Shown: positions 36,096-44,048, numbered from the stretch's first letter. The stretch: DNA of 64,000 nucleotides from Pedobacter sp. Hv1 (GCF_001412215.1 NZ_LLWP01000008.1:186001-250000); one strand, 5' to 3'. The notes: a model not told the origin generated them from the letters alone. A program made the numbers and translations.

Positions 36096-37136
36096 TTATT
36101 GATATGAATTAATAGCAGCAATGGCTCGAAAGATTTCTAGGGCCACCTGTGGTACAATGGCATTGCCATAGGCTTTTACACTTTCCGTGCGCCAGGAAGA
36201 AAAGGTAACTCCGTCCAATTCGGGGGGAAGCCCATCATTTCCGCCACAAAACGCGGGTTGAGTCGGCCATGCTTTCCAGTCGGGAATCCTGTTCTGCCAA
36301 TCTGATGCTTCTTTGGAAGGATCTGGGTCAAGTGGTCCAGGATTGAACTGGGCATATCTTCGGTTTGCTGCCCCGCAGGTCTGGATTGCGCTTGAAGTGT
36401 GTGATAGATTAGAAAATCCGTTAAGGATACTTGTCCCCCAGTTCCGTTTTCGTTCTTCCTGTCGCTCAACTTCCTGCCATCGAGTACCTGTGCCATGGTC
36501 ACTTTGGTATTGCTCATCTCTGTCGCTGTTGGCGTGGGCAACAAACCAGATCCGATCTCGCTGGTGGGGTGCATTAACAGCAGCAGCCGGAATACACAGC
36601 ACGACTGGTGTGCCGTCCTTAAGCTCGGGCAGTACATATCCTGCTGACTGGATTTCTGAAATGATGTTTCCGATGACCCTTTGCTGGAGTCTAATGATGG
36701 TACTGTTTGGCTGCTGGTCACTGTTCTGACAAAAAAGCTCAACCGCTTTGATCTCCATTTCAGATAGACTGTCTGGCTCGAGAATGCTGAACAGGCCAGC
36801 AACATTTTCAAGAACGATCCACTCGGGCCTTGCTTCTGTAATAATTCGGCAAGCCTCTGGGAAGAGATAGCGGTCATCCGTTTTGCCCTTTCGCTTTCCG
36901 GCATTACTGAAAGGCTGGCATGGGAACCCTCCGCTGATGATGTCAACGTGTCCCCTAAACTTAGTTGCATTAAATTGGAATATGTCTTCATGATGAATGG
37001 AATTGGGCCAGTAATATTGAAGTATTTTTTTGCCGAACGGATTTTTTTCGCAGGAAAAAACATTCTGCCATCCAAGCCAGGTAGCGGCGATATCGAAACC
37101 ACCGATACCACTGAATAAACTGCCATGCCTAATCAT
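36096..37136 (-). CDS. Orphan DNA (cytosine-5) methyltransferase
   Basis: 346 aa with C5-methyltransferase motifs: LFSGIGGFDIAA (7-18), GGFPCQPFSNAG with catalytic Cys73, ENVAGL (110-115), APHQRDRIWFVAHA (189-202) and YGNAIVPQVALEIF near the end. No restriction enzyme adjoins it. As first gene of the mobilisation operon it may mask element DNA from host restriction. It ends 10 nt before the MobC-like start. A second frame covering 951 nt of the gene is open and looks conserved (see the overlapping entry). Upstream lies a 16-bp inverted repeat that could be an operator. Confidence 0.92.
   Translation of the reverse strand: MIRHGSLFSGIGGFDIAATWLGWQNVFSCEKNPFGKKILQYYWPNSIHHEDIFQFNATKFRGHVDIISGGFPCQPFSNAGKRKGKTDDRYLFPEACRIITEARPEWIVLENVAGLFSILEPDSLSEMEIKAVELFCQNSDQQPNSTIIRLQQRVIGNIISEIQSAGYVLPELKDGTPVVLCIPAAAVNAPHQRDRIWFVAHANSDRDEQYQSDHGTGTRWQEVERQEERKRNWGTSILNGFSNLSHTSSAIQTCGAANRRYAQFNPGPLDPDPSKEASDWQNRIPDWKAWPTQPAFCGGNDGLPPELDGVTFSSWRTESVKAYGNAIVPQVALEIFRAIAAINSYQ
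36176..37126 (-). CDS. Long overlapping frame within the methyltransferase gene, phage-protein-like
   Basis: 316 codons, fully nested in the methyltransferase gene in another frame of the same strand. An internal ATG at 36991 would give 271 aa. Its translation carries segments I recognise from a protein family seen in phages and Bacteroidota elements: GSHASLSVMPESERAKRMTA, QGPSGSFLKMLLACSAF, YLKWRSK, GSGLLPTPTATEM and a closing LNPRFVAEMMGFPPNWTELP. Each lies on top of a conserved methyltransferase motif, so the family may be born from this overlap. Whether it is translated is unknown. Confidence 0.4.
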   Translation of the reverse strand: MAVYSVVSVVSISPLPGLDGRMFFPAKKIRSAKKYFNITGPIPFIMKTYSNLMQLSLGDTLTSSAEGSHASLSVMPESERAKRMTAISSQRLAELLQKQGPSGSFLKMLLACSAFSSQTVYLKWRSKRLSFFVRTVTSSQTVPSLDSSKGSSETSFQKSSQQDMYCPSLRTAHQSCCVFRLLLLMHPTSEIGSGLLPTPTATEMSNTKVTMAQVLDGRKLSDRKNENGTGGQVSLTDFLIYHTLQAQSRPAGQQTEDMPSSILDHLTQILPKKHQIGRTGFPTGKHGRLNPRFVAEMMGFPPNWTELPFLPGARKV

Positions 37137-37165
37137 GGATAGCTATATTTAGGAGCTAGGGGATA

Positions 37166-37181
37166 GATGGCCTTGGCCATC
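37166..37181. promoter_or_regulatory. Inverted repeat upstream of the mobilisation operon
   Basis: GATGGCC-TT-GGCCATC is a perfect 7-bp inverted repeat with a 2-bp centre, 30 nt upstream of the methyltransferase start. Position and symmetry suggest a dimeric regulator site (operator) controlling the mob/tra operon. The regulator is unknown. Confidence 0.45.
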
Positions 37182-37279
37182 TTAAAATAGATAGTCTGCA
37201 TAAAATAAGGTTTGGGTTAAAAAATTGGAGTGAAGCAGGTGCTTAGGCGTTGGATATTGCCTATATGCAGGAAAAAAAA

Positions 37280-37409
37280 GCAAGTTGCGAGCTTTTTTCT
37301 TCCCTAGACTGCCCTTTCCCCATCGGGGTGGGCTAGTCTAGGGCAAGTTCGTTTTTGTGGGTCAGCCAAGCCCTAGGGGGCTGGTTGTACGTACAAAAAC
37401 ACAACTTGC
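37280..37409. other. Nested inverted repeats, candidate oriT or structured control region
   Basis: Outer arms GCAAGTTG (37280-37287) and CAACTTGC (37402-37409) enclose a strong hairpin: CCCTAGACTGCCC (37302-37314) pairs with GGGCTAGTCTAGGG (37330-37343) with one bulged base and an inner CCCC/GGGG. Two palindromes follow: CCCTAGGG (37371-37378) and TTGTACGTACAA (37385-37396). The region lies in the gap between the divergent mob operon and the 93-aa gene, where an oriT would fit. The function is inferred. Confidence 0.5.
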
Positions 37410-37437
37410 CGATTACAAAACAAAAAAAATTGTACTG

Positions 37438-37468
37438 TTTACTTGTAGGTTTTAACGGATTATCTTTG
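37438..37468 (+). promoter_or_regulatory. Putative Bacteroidota-type promoter for the 93-aa gene
   Basis: TATCTTTG at 37461-37468 fits the TAnnTTTG -7 box of Bacteroidota, with TTTACTTG at 37438-37445 as a weak -33 box. The ATG of the next gene lies 20 nt beyond the -7 box. Confidence 0.4.
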
Positions 37469-37487
37469 CTTAACTAAATTTTATAAT

Positions 37488-37769
37488 ATGAGCAAACATA
37501 AAGAGGAGTGGTTCAATTTATTGGTGAAGCAGGATATGCCGAAATGGCAAATATTCAACAATAGCGATAACATTTCTATAAAAGTGCCAAATGACCAGGA
37601 CCTGAAGCTTATTGCCAATAATTTTCCCGACACGATCATATTGTTACATCCATATATCGTATCACCTAATGAAGAGCTAGTCTTTATTGTGGGCAACGAC
37701 AGTAATAGTTTCGAGTTTACTTTACATGCCTCTGGAAACATACACGATAATCCCCGCTGGATTTCATAA
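37488..37769 (+). CDS. Hypothetical small protein, divergent from the mob operon
   Basis: 93 aa, soluble, with no recognised family. The only + strand gene within the transfer and mobilisation region, preceded by a plausible promoter. Strand-rich middle (FPDTIILLHPYIVS, ELVFIVGND). Its location opposite the mob operon across the putative oriT suggests a regulator or transfer accessory, but nothing in the sequence proves it. Confidence 0.5.
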   Translation: MSKHKEEWFNLLVKQDMPKWQIFNNSDNISIKVPNDQDLKLIANNFPDTIILLHPYIVSPNEELVFIVGNDSNSFEFTLHASGNIHDNPRWIS

Positions 37770-38056
37770 ATACCTACCGGGATATTTGTTTACACATACT
37801 AATATCTAAACAGTTATTTGGATAGCCAGATAGTCGTATGATTACATAACCATGCTTGCATTTAGCTGGATATGGCTATAATTGCATAGACATCTATTGA
37901 ACTAAGTCCATATCTGAATATTCCGTTATTTAAATAACTGTATTTCTGAATATGGCTATAAATACATAAAAAGCTATTGGTATAAATGAATATTAGCATA
38001 GCTGTATATACAGCTATAGGTATGTAAATATATACAGATAGACAAATGGGAGTACA
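37770..38056. repeat. A+T-rich spacer with iteron-like repeats and an 18-bp palindrome
   Basis: The words TATGGCTATAATTGCATA (37871) and TATGGCTATAAATACATA (37951) recur exactly 80 bp apart with 16 of 18 positions equal. AGCTAT/ATAGCT words occur throughout. TAGCTGTAT-ATACAGCTA (37999-38016) is a perfect palindrome. No gene present. The pattern could be replication iterons, an operator array, or a tail region of the 93-aa gene. Confidence 0.5.
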
Positions 38057-39040
38057 TTACCTTTTTCGGTTAGTTGCTAATGTCGGTTCTTCTTGTGATG
38101 GCCTGTCAATAGCAAGGGTAGCCTCTTTTAGTTCTGCAACTAATTTATCGTTATAATCCTTATATCCTGTATATTCATTAGACCTGTCGGTAGCTTGCGG
38201 CAATCTGGCCATCAATTCCTGTGCAGACCTCATACCTGGTCCGTCATTGTCAAAATAGATGTCGATTTTAGGAATGTTGGCAGCCCATTCTATTGCACGG
38301 CTTAACATGGAAATAGAATTCAACACGATAACTGTCGGCATGATCTGCGCCGGGTTTAATTTGAGCCAGCTTAGGTAATCCATATACCCTTCAAACATAG
38401 CGATATGACCAGCCAACCCAGGAATAATGGAAATTCCTTTAGGTCCAATACTGCTCTTAAAGCCATTTGAGGTAGCAAGCTCCCAACCCTGATGTTCGTT
38501 CTTCCAGCCTAAGGCATAAAAAGTGCGCTGGTCCTCTGGATCATGTTTGTTACAGTAATAGATAGTATTAAGACGGCCTGTTGCAACCTCCTTAACTCCT
38601 CTAGATTCCAGGTATCTCGCCAGAATAAAGTTGTCGCCAGCTTCCTGTACCCTGACCACTTCGTATTTATAGGTATCTTCTTCTTTTTGGAAAGGATATT
38701 CTTTTTGTGGAAGGTATTCGGGTATCAAAGCAGTATCCAGTTCGCTAACTTGTTGGATTTTTTGCAATACCTCTACAAAGGGAAGATTTGGCCATAGTGC
38801 CATACCAAGTTGAACGATCCCACCACCTTTAATGTTGGTATCTCCAGCCCCGCCCCGGTCGAGCCATTTTCCGCCATTGTCCCATACGGTAAAAGATGGG
38901 GTATCTCTTTTGGTCTCTCGCAGCATACTATGATAAAAATGCTCCTTACCTGTTTTTTTAACTGATTGATGGCCGAGCCTTGCCAGAAAATCGACAATGG
39001 AAAGTTCCTGTAAGTCGGCAACCGCTATAAATTTGGACAT
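38057..39040 (-). CDS. Toprim-domain primase-like protein
   Basis: 327 aa. The N-terminal half has a CHC2-primase-like layout (SIVDFLARLG, then TPSFTVWDNGGKWLDRG) but without the zinc cysteines. The toprim half has MFEGYMDYLSWL (catalytic Glu) and IYFDNDGPGM (DxD). Toprim proteins of this sort are frequent in Bacteroidota elements and may prime or process the transferred strand. It lies 15 nt after a degenerate paralogue. Confidence 0.78.
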   Translation of the reverse strand: MSKFIAVADLQELSIVDFLARLGHQSVKKTGKEHFYHSMLRETKRDTPSFTVWDNGGKWLDRGGAGDTNIKGGGIVQLGMALWPNLPFVEVLQKIQQVSELDTALIPEYLPQKEYPFQKEEDTYKYEVVRVQEAGDNFILARYLESRGVKEVATGRLNTIYYCNKHDPEDQRTFYALGWKNEHQGWELATSNGFKSSIGPKGISIIPGLAGHIAMFEGYMDYLSWLKLNPAQIMPTVIVLNSISMLSRAIEWAANIPKIDIYFDNDGPGMRSAQELMARLPQATDRSNEYTGYKDYNDKLVAELKEATLAIDRPSQEEPTLATNRKR

Positions 39041-39055
39041 AAGCTATGGATTGGG

Positions 39056-39895
39056 TTAATGGATCTGTTTGTTCTTAAGTTTATCGACCTCAGTTAAAAA
39101 ATTAGCATTTGATTGCTCTGAGGATAAGAAGGCTGATATGTGATTGAATTTTGAGGCACGATGGATAGCTGCATTTAGAAAATCAAATGAATTAAGCACC
39201 AATATGTTTGAGCCTGAAACTTTGGTCTTATCTTGCCAGTTGAGATAATCCTTGAAATTTTCAAACACAACTAGCCTGTTTTCTTCGCCAGAAATAACGC
39301 TAATCCCTCTTCGACCGATACAACCTGAATAATACCAGGACCTGACTTCCCATCCGCCATTTTCATTCTGCCACCCTGCCGAGAAGAAATCTTTTCGCAT
39401 TCCCTTTTCATCAATCACATAATAATAAACTTCTTTTATATGCCCCTTGGAAATATCAAGAAGTCCCTCGGCCTGCAAGTAGGAGTAGATTAGAGAATTG
39501 CCGCCAATGGGCTTAATTTCTTGGATATGATAATTTGGGATTTTGACGGCCATTCTCCTGCGACCTGAGTGGGGGGCAAACCTTTTATTTGGTATCTGCC
39601 CGCTGCAAAGTTCACTGATCTTTTGGAGGACTTCTTCCAAGGAGTGGTTTCGCCAATAGGCTACACCAAAATCAATAACATCGCCACCTTTGCCCAGGCC
39701 TTTATCAAACCAAACGCCCAATTCATTATCTATTCGGAAAGAATTTTTCGTGTTCCTTTTGGGTTCGTTAAAAACATTCTGATAAAAAATTTCATTTCCA
39801 ATTTTTTCGCTCTGTTTAAATCCAAGATGGGACAACAGGTCAAGTATCGACACATGATCTTTTATGTCGATGATATTTAAAGTATTTGTTATCAT
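39056..39895 (-). CDS. Degenerate paralogue of the toprim protein
   Basis: 279 aa, aligned over its length with the next gene: SILDLLSHLGFKQ versus SIVDFLARLGHQS, WFDKGLGKGGDVIDFG versus WLDRGGAGDTNIKG, VVFENFKDYLNW versus AMFEGYMDYLSW. The toprim Glu-Gly is now Glu-Asn, and the DxD region reads ISAFLSSEQSN, so metal binding is probably lost. It may be an inactive partner or a decaying duplicate. It stops 15 nt before the intact gene. Confidence 0.7.
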   Translation of the reverse strand: MITNTLNIIDIKDHVSILDLLSHLGFKQSEKIGNEIFYQNVFNEPKRNTKNSFRIDNELGVWFDKGLGKGGDVIDFGVAYWRNHSLEEVLQKISELCSGQIPNKRFAPHSGRRRMAVKIPNYHIQEIKPIGGNSLIYSYLQAEGLLDISKGHIKEVYYYVIDEKGMRKDFFSAGWQNENGGWEVRSWYYSGCIGRRGISVISGEENRLVVFENFKDYLNWQDKTKVSGSNILVLNSFDFLNAAIHRASKFNHISAFLSSEQSNANFLTEVDKLKNKQIH

Positions 39896-39923
39896 TTTCT
39901 AGTGGTTAAAGGGTTTTATGATT

Positions 39924-40199
39924 TTAGATATAGTGCAATGCAGCACTTGATTTATTAATCGCCTCAGCCTCTAAGCGATCAATGCGCCATGTGGCAGAAT
40001 GATCTCCATCCTTACGCGATGTAATAAGACCTAGGGCAATCCAGTATTCAACATTTTTGCGTCCATAGAGGCGAAACGCCTGTGACTTTTTAAGAAATGG
40101 CCTAATCTTACCTACTTTTGATAATGCCTGAATTGCACCCATTTCGGCGGCATCCTGCAATAAGAGCTGAAGCTGATGGCTTGTTAAATTGATGTTCAT
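39924..40199 (-). CDS. Small HTH protein, excisionase/MerR-like
   Basis: 91 aa. The centre, SQAFRLYGRKNVEYWIALGLI, closely matches the gene at 40502-40786 (AEAYRLYGRSNVDRWISEELI). The pattern (position-specific Arg, Gly-Arg, Trp and a following strand) fits a MerR/excisionase-type helix-turn-helix. It likely regulates or bends DNA during excision. TTTAACCT lies 13 nt before the start codon (- strand). Confidence 0.6.
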   Translation of the reverse strand: MNINLTSHQLQLLLQDAAEMGAIQALSKVGKIRPFLKKSQAFRLYGRKNVEYWIALGLITSRKDGDHSATWRIDRLEAEAINKSSAALHYI

Positions 40200-40501
40200 T
40201 TAAAAGAGAATTAGGTTAAAAGATTTGATTAAATCAGAAGGGAGTTCTGGTTTGTAGTTCCGGCAATGGGTAACGAGCCCAATGTAATTCGCTTTTGCCG
40301 GTTAGATTTTTCGGGACTACTCACGTCGGTTTCTCCAAACCGGGCTATTCGCCTGCCAATGCGCTTTTGGTTATTGGTGCTTGATCATTATCGAAATTTC
40401 AATAAATCATCTAACCTCACCTTCGCAAAATTCCCTGCCCTTAGCAGGATAATGTTTCGTCCCTATACGTCAAAGATCGTTTCATAGCTAAGCGGCAAGG
40501 C
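40200..40501. other. Spacer with hairpins between the two HTH genes
   Basis: About 300 bp. CCGGCAA (40260-40266) pairs with TTGCCGG (40295-40301). CGGTTT-CTCC-AAACCG (40327-40342) forms a compact hairpin. A 73-codon + strand frame (40266-40487) has no family resemblance. The hairpins could form a structured leader or small RNA upstream of the 91-aa gene. Confidence 0.4.
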
Positions 40502-40786
40502 TTACCTATTCCTATCTGCCACAGACAGATAGGTTATGCGGTTGCTAGATGCCGCAACGGCGTCCAGTTGTTTTCTTCTAATAATTTTTTTGTTGATCCT
40601 GCCACCAGATGATACCAAATGGATCAGTTCTTCACTGATCCACCGATCTACATTGCTGCGGCCATAAAGTCGATACGCTTCTGCTTTTCCTAAGAACTCA
40701 GGCAAGGCAATATTTTCTGTGAGTGCCTTTTCAGCACCCGCTATAACTGCATTTTTTAGCAGACGAACCAGTTCCCTACGCTCCAT
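40502..40786 (-). CDS. Small HTH protein, paralogue of the 91-aa protein
   Basis: 94 aa. It shares AYRLYGRSNVDRWISEELI with the neighbour and has a basic C-terminal strand region (GGRINKKIIRRKQLD). MerR/excisionase-type DNA-binding protein by pattern. With the downstream paralogue it may form an excision or regulatory pair near the RteC-like gene. Confidence 0.6.
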   Translation of the reverse strand: MERRELVRLLKNAVIAGAEKALTENIALPEFLGKAEAYRLYGRSNVDRWISEELIHLVSSGGRINKKIIRRKQLDAVAASSNRITYLSVADRNR

Positions 40787-41021
40787 TGCAGATAGATTTT
40801 AAAATGGAAGAATGTTTTGGGAAAGGAATAGATGAAAGTGGCCAAGCCCACTCCACAGTAATGTGGAAATGCTTATTCAGTAGAAAAAGAAAAGAAACAA
40901 AGAGGGGCTGGCATTTCATAAACCTTGTCCAGTTAACCTGACATTACATTATGCAGGAGCAACAGGACAAAGGTTCAAAGGATCCGAAAGTCTGATTGAC
41001 AACTTATGGGGTCGGACCCTA

Positions 41022-41040
41022 AACTTTTTTTCAAAAAGTT
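41022..41040 (-). terminator. Hairpin downstream of the RteC-like gene
   Basis: AACTTTTT-TTC-AAAAAGTT forms an 8-bp stem 24 nt past the stop of the RteC-like gene (- strand). A second palindrome, GGGTC-G-GACCC, follows at 41009-41019. It probably ends that transcript, although the stem is A/T-rich and weak. Confidence 0.45.
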
Positions 41041-41063
41041 GGTTAAAGCAGTTATTTTGATGG

Positions 41064-41954
41064 TTATAGGTCTCTATTTTTTGGAAGCTGTCTTTTACTG
41101 CGTTTCAGGTCATCCTCGTTCATCAGCCGGATGTTGATGGCTTCCCGCATTCGGTCTAGATATTTTGTGGTATTCATTTGATCCCTTCTGGAAATTTCTG
41201 TCCATCGCCGGTATGCTCTTCCTACATTGACCCCTAAACTAGATTCAAGCCATCTAATGATTTCCGAGATAGTTGAATTTCCATTATTCATCTGGCCCGT
41301 TAACCAGATCCCGTAAGCGATTTCGACAAGATTTATAGATTCACCGGTCCATTTGCAAGTAGAGCTTATATTTTCTTGGCTTGCCAAACCAGTAACATTT
41401 TCAAGGTCACTGAGCTTTTTTACAATATGCTCATAGATATTTTCTGCAGCCATAATCCTTGCGACCAAATGATCTCCAGCTGTAGAAAAACGCTCATCGA
41501 CATCAGCTCTTGGCTTTACTAACCAATTCGGATAAATTTTTATTCCCCTTACAAAAAGCTGTTCATCCATCTGCACAGCCCCAGAGCGGAGATAATGCAC
41601 CATGTGCCCATTACAATCAAGAAAATCTTCTATTTTTTGCAGTTCTTTCTCATAGAATTTTCTTATCCGTTTTCTATCTCCTTTGGGTCTTTTTAATCCA
41701 AATTCTTCTAATGCAAGGTAGTATAGATGAAGCGAGATGAACCTGGGCTTGGTTGATTTAAAAAAATTGATTTCCTCTTTGATATCTGAAAAGGGGGTCG
41801 AAAGTAGCAGTTCTTTCAGTTTGCTATTATAAAGAAGAATAGGCTTAAGAAATAGACCAACCTTAGAGATTTCATCATCATTTTCTTTTTTCAAAATCTC
41901 AATCTCGCCAAGGAGATTTTGGAGTAGATTTTCTGTTGCAGATAGAACCATCAT
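41064..41954 (-). CDS. RteC-family regulator of element excision/transfer
   Basis: 296 aa. Sequence such as PRFISLHLYYLALEEF, EDFLDCNGHMVHYLRSG, ESINLVEIAYGIWLTG and GRAYRRWTEISRRDQMNTTK is characteristic of RteC proteins. In CTnDOT-type elements RteC activates excision genes under the RteA/RteB two-component system. No RteA/RteB homologue lies in the window. It is encoded next to the excisionase-like genes, consistent with that role. Confidence 0.82.
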   Translation of the reverse strand: MMVLSATENLLQNLLGEIEILKKENDDEISKVGLFLKPILLYNSKLKELLLSTPFSDIKEEINFFKSTKPRFISLHLYYLALEEFGLKRPKGDRKRIRKFYEKELQKIEDFLDCNGHMVHYLRSGAVQMDEQLFVRGIKIYPNWLVKPRADVDERFSTAGDHLVARIMAAENIYEHIVKKLSDLENVTGLASQENISSTCKWTGESINLVEIAYGIWLTGQMNNGNSTISEIIRWLESSLGVNVGRAYRRWTEISRRDQMNTTKYLDRMREAINIRLMNEDDLKRSKRQLPKNRDL

Positions 41955-42179
41955 TGAAAATTATAATATGGGATATGTTGAAACAAATGTTGGTATAAGC
42001 TATTCCATTATCAAGTGTAAAGACTGGGCTAAATATTTCCACCCATTAACAATAATTGCCCGTAAGGGCATTTAAAGGCAATAACAAAGATGGATAATTA
42101 TGTCCCAAAGTTTTGAGAATAGGACATACAGTTCTTGTCGGTGATAAAAAATTGTTAAATAAGAAAGGCTGTTAAGGTT

Positions 42180-43388
42180 CTAAAAAAAGGAAAGAACACA
42201 AAATAATGATAGATATTTTTCATCAATTTGTGCAATAAGAGATTGCAGTAATACTTTTACCCTGATGGCCGTTTTCCTATTGTTTTCGGCATAGGTATTC
42301 TGCATGTTCCCTATGGAAAGATTATCTTTATTGGCAGTGCCCACATGGCTGTGGATAAATTCAAATAGGTCGGCCTTGCGCTTTACCTGTACTATTCCCT
42401 TATCTATCATTAACCGAAAAATGAAAAGAAACTGCTCCATGGAGATGGATATCTTAAAATAGAACTGTTGCAGGAAAAATTTTGCACCATTTGCAGTTAA
42501 AGTCTTTAGATTGATATTGAGTAGCTTTTTGATACATATAATCTCGTTCTTCATGATATTGCAAAGTGCTTCACTTAATGTTTCGGCATTTTGATTATAG
42601 CCATAGTTCGGCTTAACAATAAGCTGGTTCAAAGTACGAATCTGGACGGTTATTTTGATGAACTCTTCCCGGTAGCTTTCTACTTCGTCATAATTTCGTT
42701 GGATCTTCTTGATACAATACTGCAATAAAGGAAAATAGTTAAAGTTCAAGTAGCATAGCTGAGAAAATAAATCATATTGAATATCCTGTGTTTTTTCCAG
42801 ATCAATTTTCTTAAATGAATTGGTAACGGCATACCAATAATCCAATTCATAAAAACTGGATCTTGAATACAATTGCATATCATGCTGATAGCTGGATAAT
42901 ACAGAGAGAAGGTCTTCATCAATTCCAGCACTTTTAAGTTTTGGCAACAGCCCATTCCATTCTTTCCCCAAAATTACATTTGCTGCATTCTTTAAGCTAT
43001 GTGGGACTCTCATTTGAAAGTTAAAGCAGTAGGCGAAATTATCCTTGAAATAGTTAAGTAGATCATTAATTGTTGCGTCAACAGCCTCAATATATGCTGT
43101 TCTTTGGAGTGATTTTTTTTCGTTACTTTTTAATATCAAGTAGCTGTTACAATCGTCTGAAATTAGAACAAGTCCTGATTGCAGGCGATCCATAAATGTA
43201 GGGGCATTTGAATCTAGATGTAAATGTCGATTCTGGAGTTCTTTTTGGAATTGCAGCACAAGATCATCTAATTGCTGTGTGAATTCTGCTTTTCCCTCAG
43301 ACTTAAATTCAACTTTCACATTAATTAATCTACTGACAATTCTTTCAATTCCGCCAAGTTCATCCAAGAAACCATTTTCCCCATCCAT
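42180..43388 (-). CDS. Hypothetical protein, mobile-element associated
   Basis: 402 aa, helical, without signal peptide or membrane helices. The last 100 residues (KISISMEQFLFIFRLMIDKG, then LFEFIHSHVGT) look like the C-terminal domain of regulatory proteins common beside RteC-like genes in Bacteroidota. The gene ends about 225 bp upstream of the RteC-like start on the same strand. No catalytic motif found. Confidence 0.6.
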   Translation of the reverse strand: MDGENGFLDELGGIERIVSRLINVKVEFKSEGKAEFTQQLDDLVLQFQKELQNRHLHLDSNAPTFMDRLQSGLVLISDDCNSYLILKSNEKKSLQRTAYIEAVDATINDLLNYFKDNFAYCFNFQMRVPHSLKNAANVILGKEWNGLLPKLKSAGIDEDLLSVLSSYQHDMQLYSRSSFYELDYWYAVTNSFKKIDLEKTQDIQYDLFSQLCYLNFNYFPLLQYCIKKIQRNYDEVESYREEFIKITVQIRTLNQLIVKPNYGYNQNAETLSEALCNIMKNEIICIKKLLNINLKTLTANGAKFFLQQFYFKISISMEQFLFIFRLMIDKGIVQVKRKADLFEFIHSHVGTANKDNLSIGNMQNTYAENNRKTAIRVKVLLQSLIAQIDEKYLSLFCVLSFF

Positions 43389-43412
43389 ACTCCATTTCTC
43401 CCATATAAAAGA

Positions 43413-44048
43413 TTAAACATCAAATGCCCAGTCCACAATCTGGTCTATAGCATCCAGTATCTCTTGTTTTTCAGACTGTACATCTATTCCACAAATTGTT
43501 GATTCATTTTTTTTCGAATGCAAAATCATATAATAAATACCACTCACTAATAATGCGGTAACTGCTTTTATATTTTTTTTACTTCCGGCAAATAACGGTT
43601 CAACTTTTTCAAGTAACAGTTTTCCTATTCCTTCTCTTACTATAGATATACTATTCAGTACCATTGTTCTTTCTGTAACTTCCCATAAGATGATTGAGCG
43701 CATTTCTTCATGTGTATTAAAGTATTCAAAATGCCCTCTAAGCAGGCTGCTTACCAGTTCTTTTAGGGATTCCCTATCTGTTTTTCCGCTAGTCTCTATC
43801 TTCACTTCTCCAGCCTTTGCAATCCAATAATCATTTTTCAGTACATACGCTTCTACCAATTGATCCACGCCACCAAAATAACGATGGATCAATATTTTAC
43901 TAACATCGGCCTCCTTTGCAATAGCATTCAGTCCTAGTCCCTTGTAACCATTTTTTTTGATGATGGCACCAACCGCATCAACAAGCCTTTGCATGGTTTC
44001 ATTCTTGTTTTTCACATGGCCGGAGACACTTCTATACCTGAGTGTCAT
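43413..44048 (-). CDS. TetR-family transcriptional regulator
   Basis: 211 aa. The N-terminal helix-turn-helix reads LGLNAIAKEADVSKILIHRYF (about 40-60), typical of TetR repressors; the C-terminal ligand domain is variable. Its ATG lies 17 nt inside the 3' end of the alpha-oxoamine synthase gene, so the two are translationally coupled. It probably regulates that gene in response to a small molecule. Confidence 0.88.
   Translation of the reverse strand: MTLRYRSVSGHVKNKNETMQRLVDAVGAIIKKNGYKGLGLNAIAKEADVSKILIHRYFGGVDQLVEAYVLKNDYWIAKAGEVKIETSGKTDRESLKELVSSLLRGHFEYFNTHEEMRSIILWEVTERTMVLNSISIVREGIGKLLLEKVEPLFAGSKKNIKAVTALLVSGIYYMILHSKKNESTICGIDVQSEKQEILDAIDQIVDWAFDV

Noticed and set aside
36313..36729. 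138-codon + strand frame opposite the methyltransferase
   Set aside because: It lacks any conserved motif; open because of constraint in the opposite frames.
40266..40487. 73-codon + strand frame between HTH genes
   Set aside because: No family resemblance and it covers hairpin-forming spacer.
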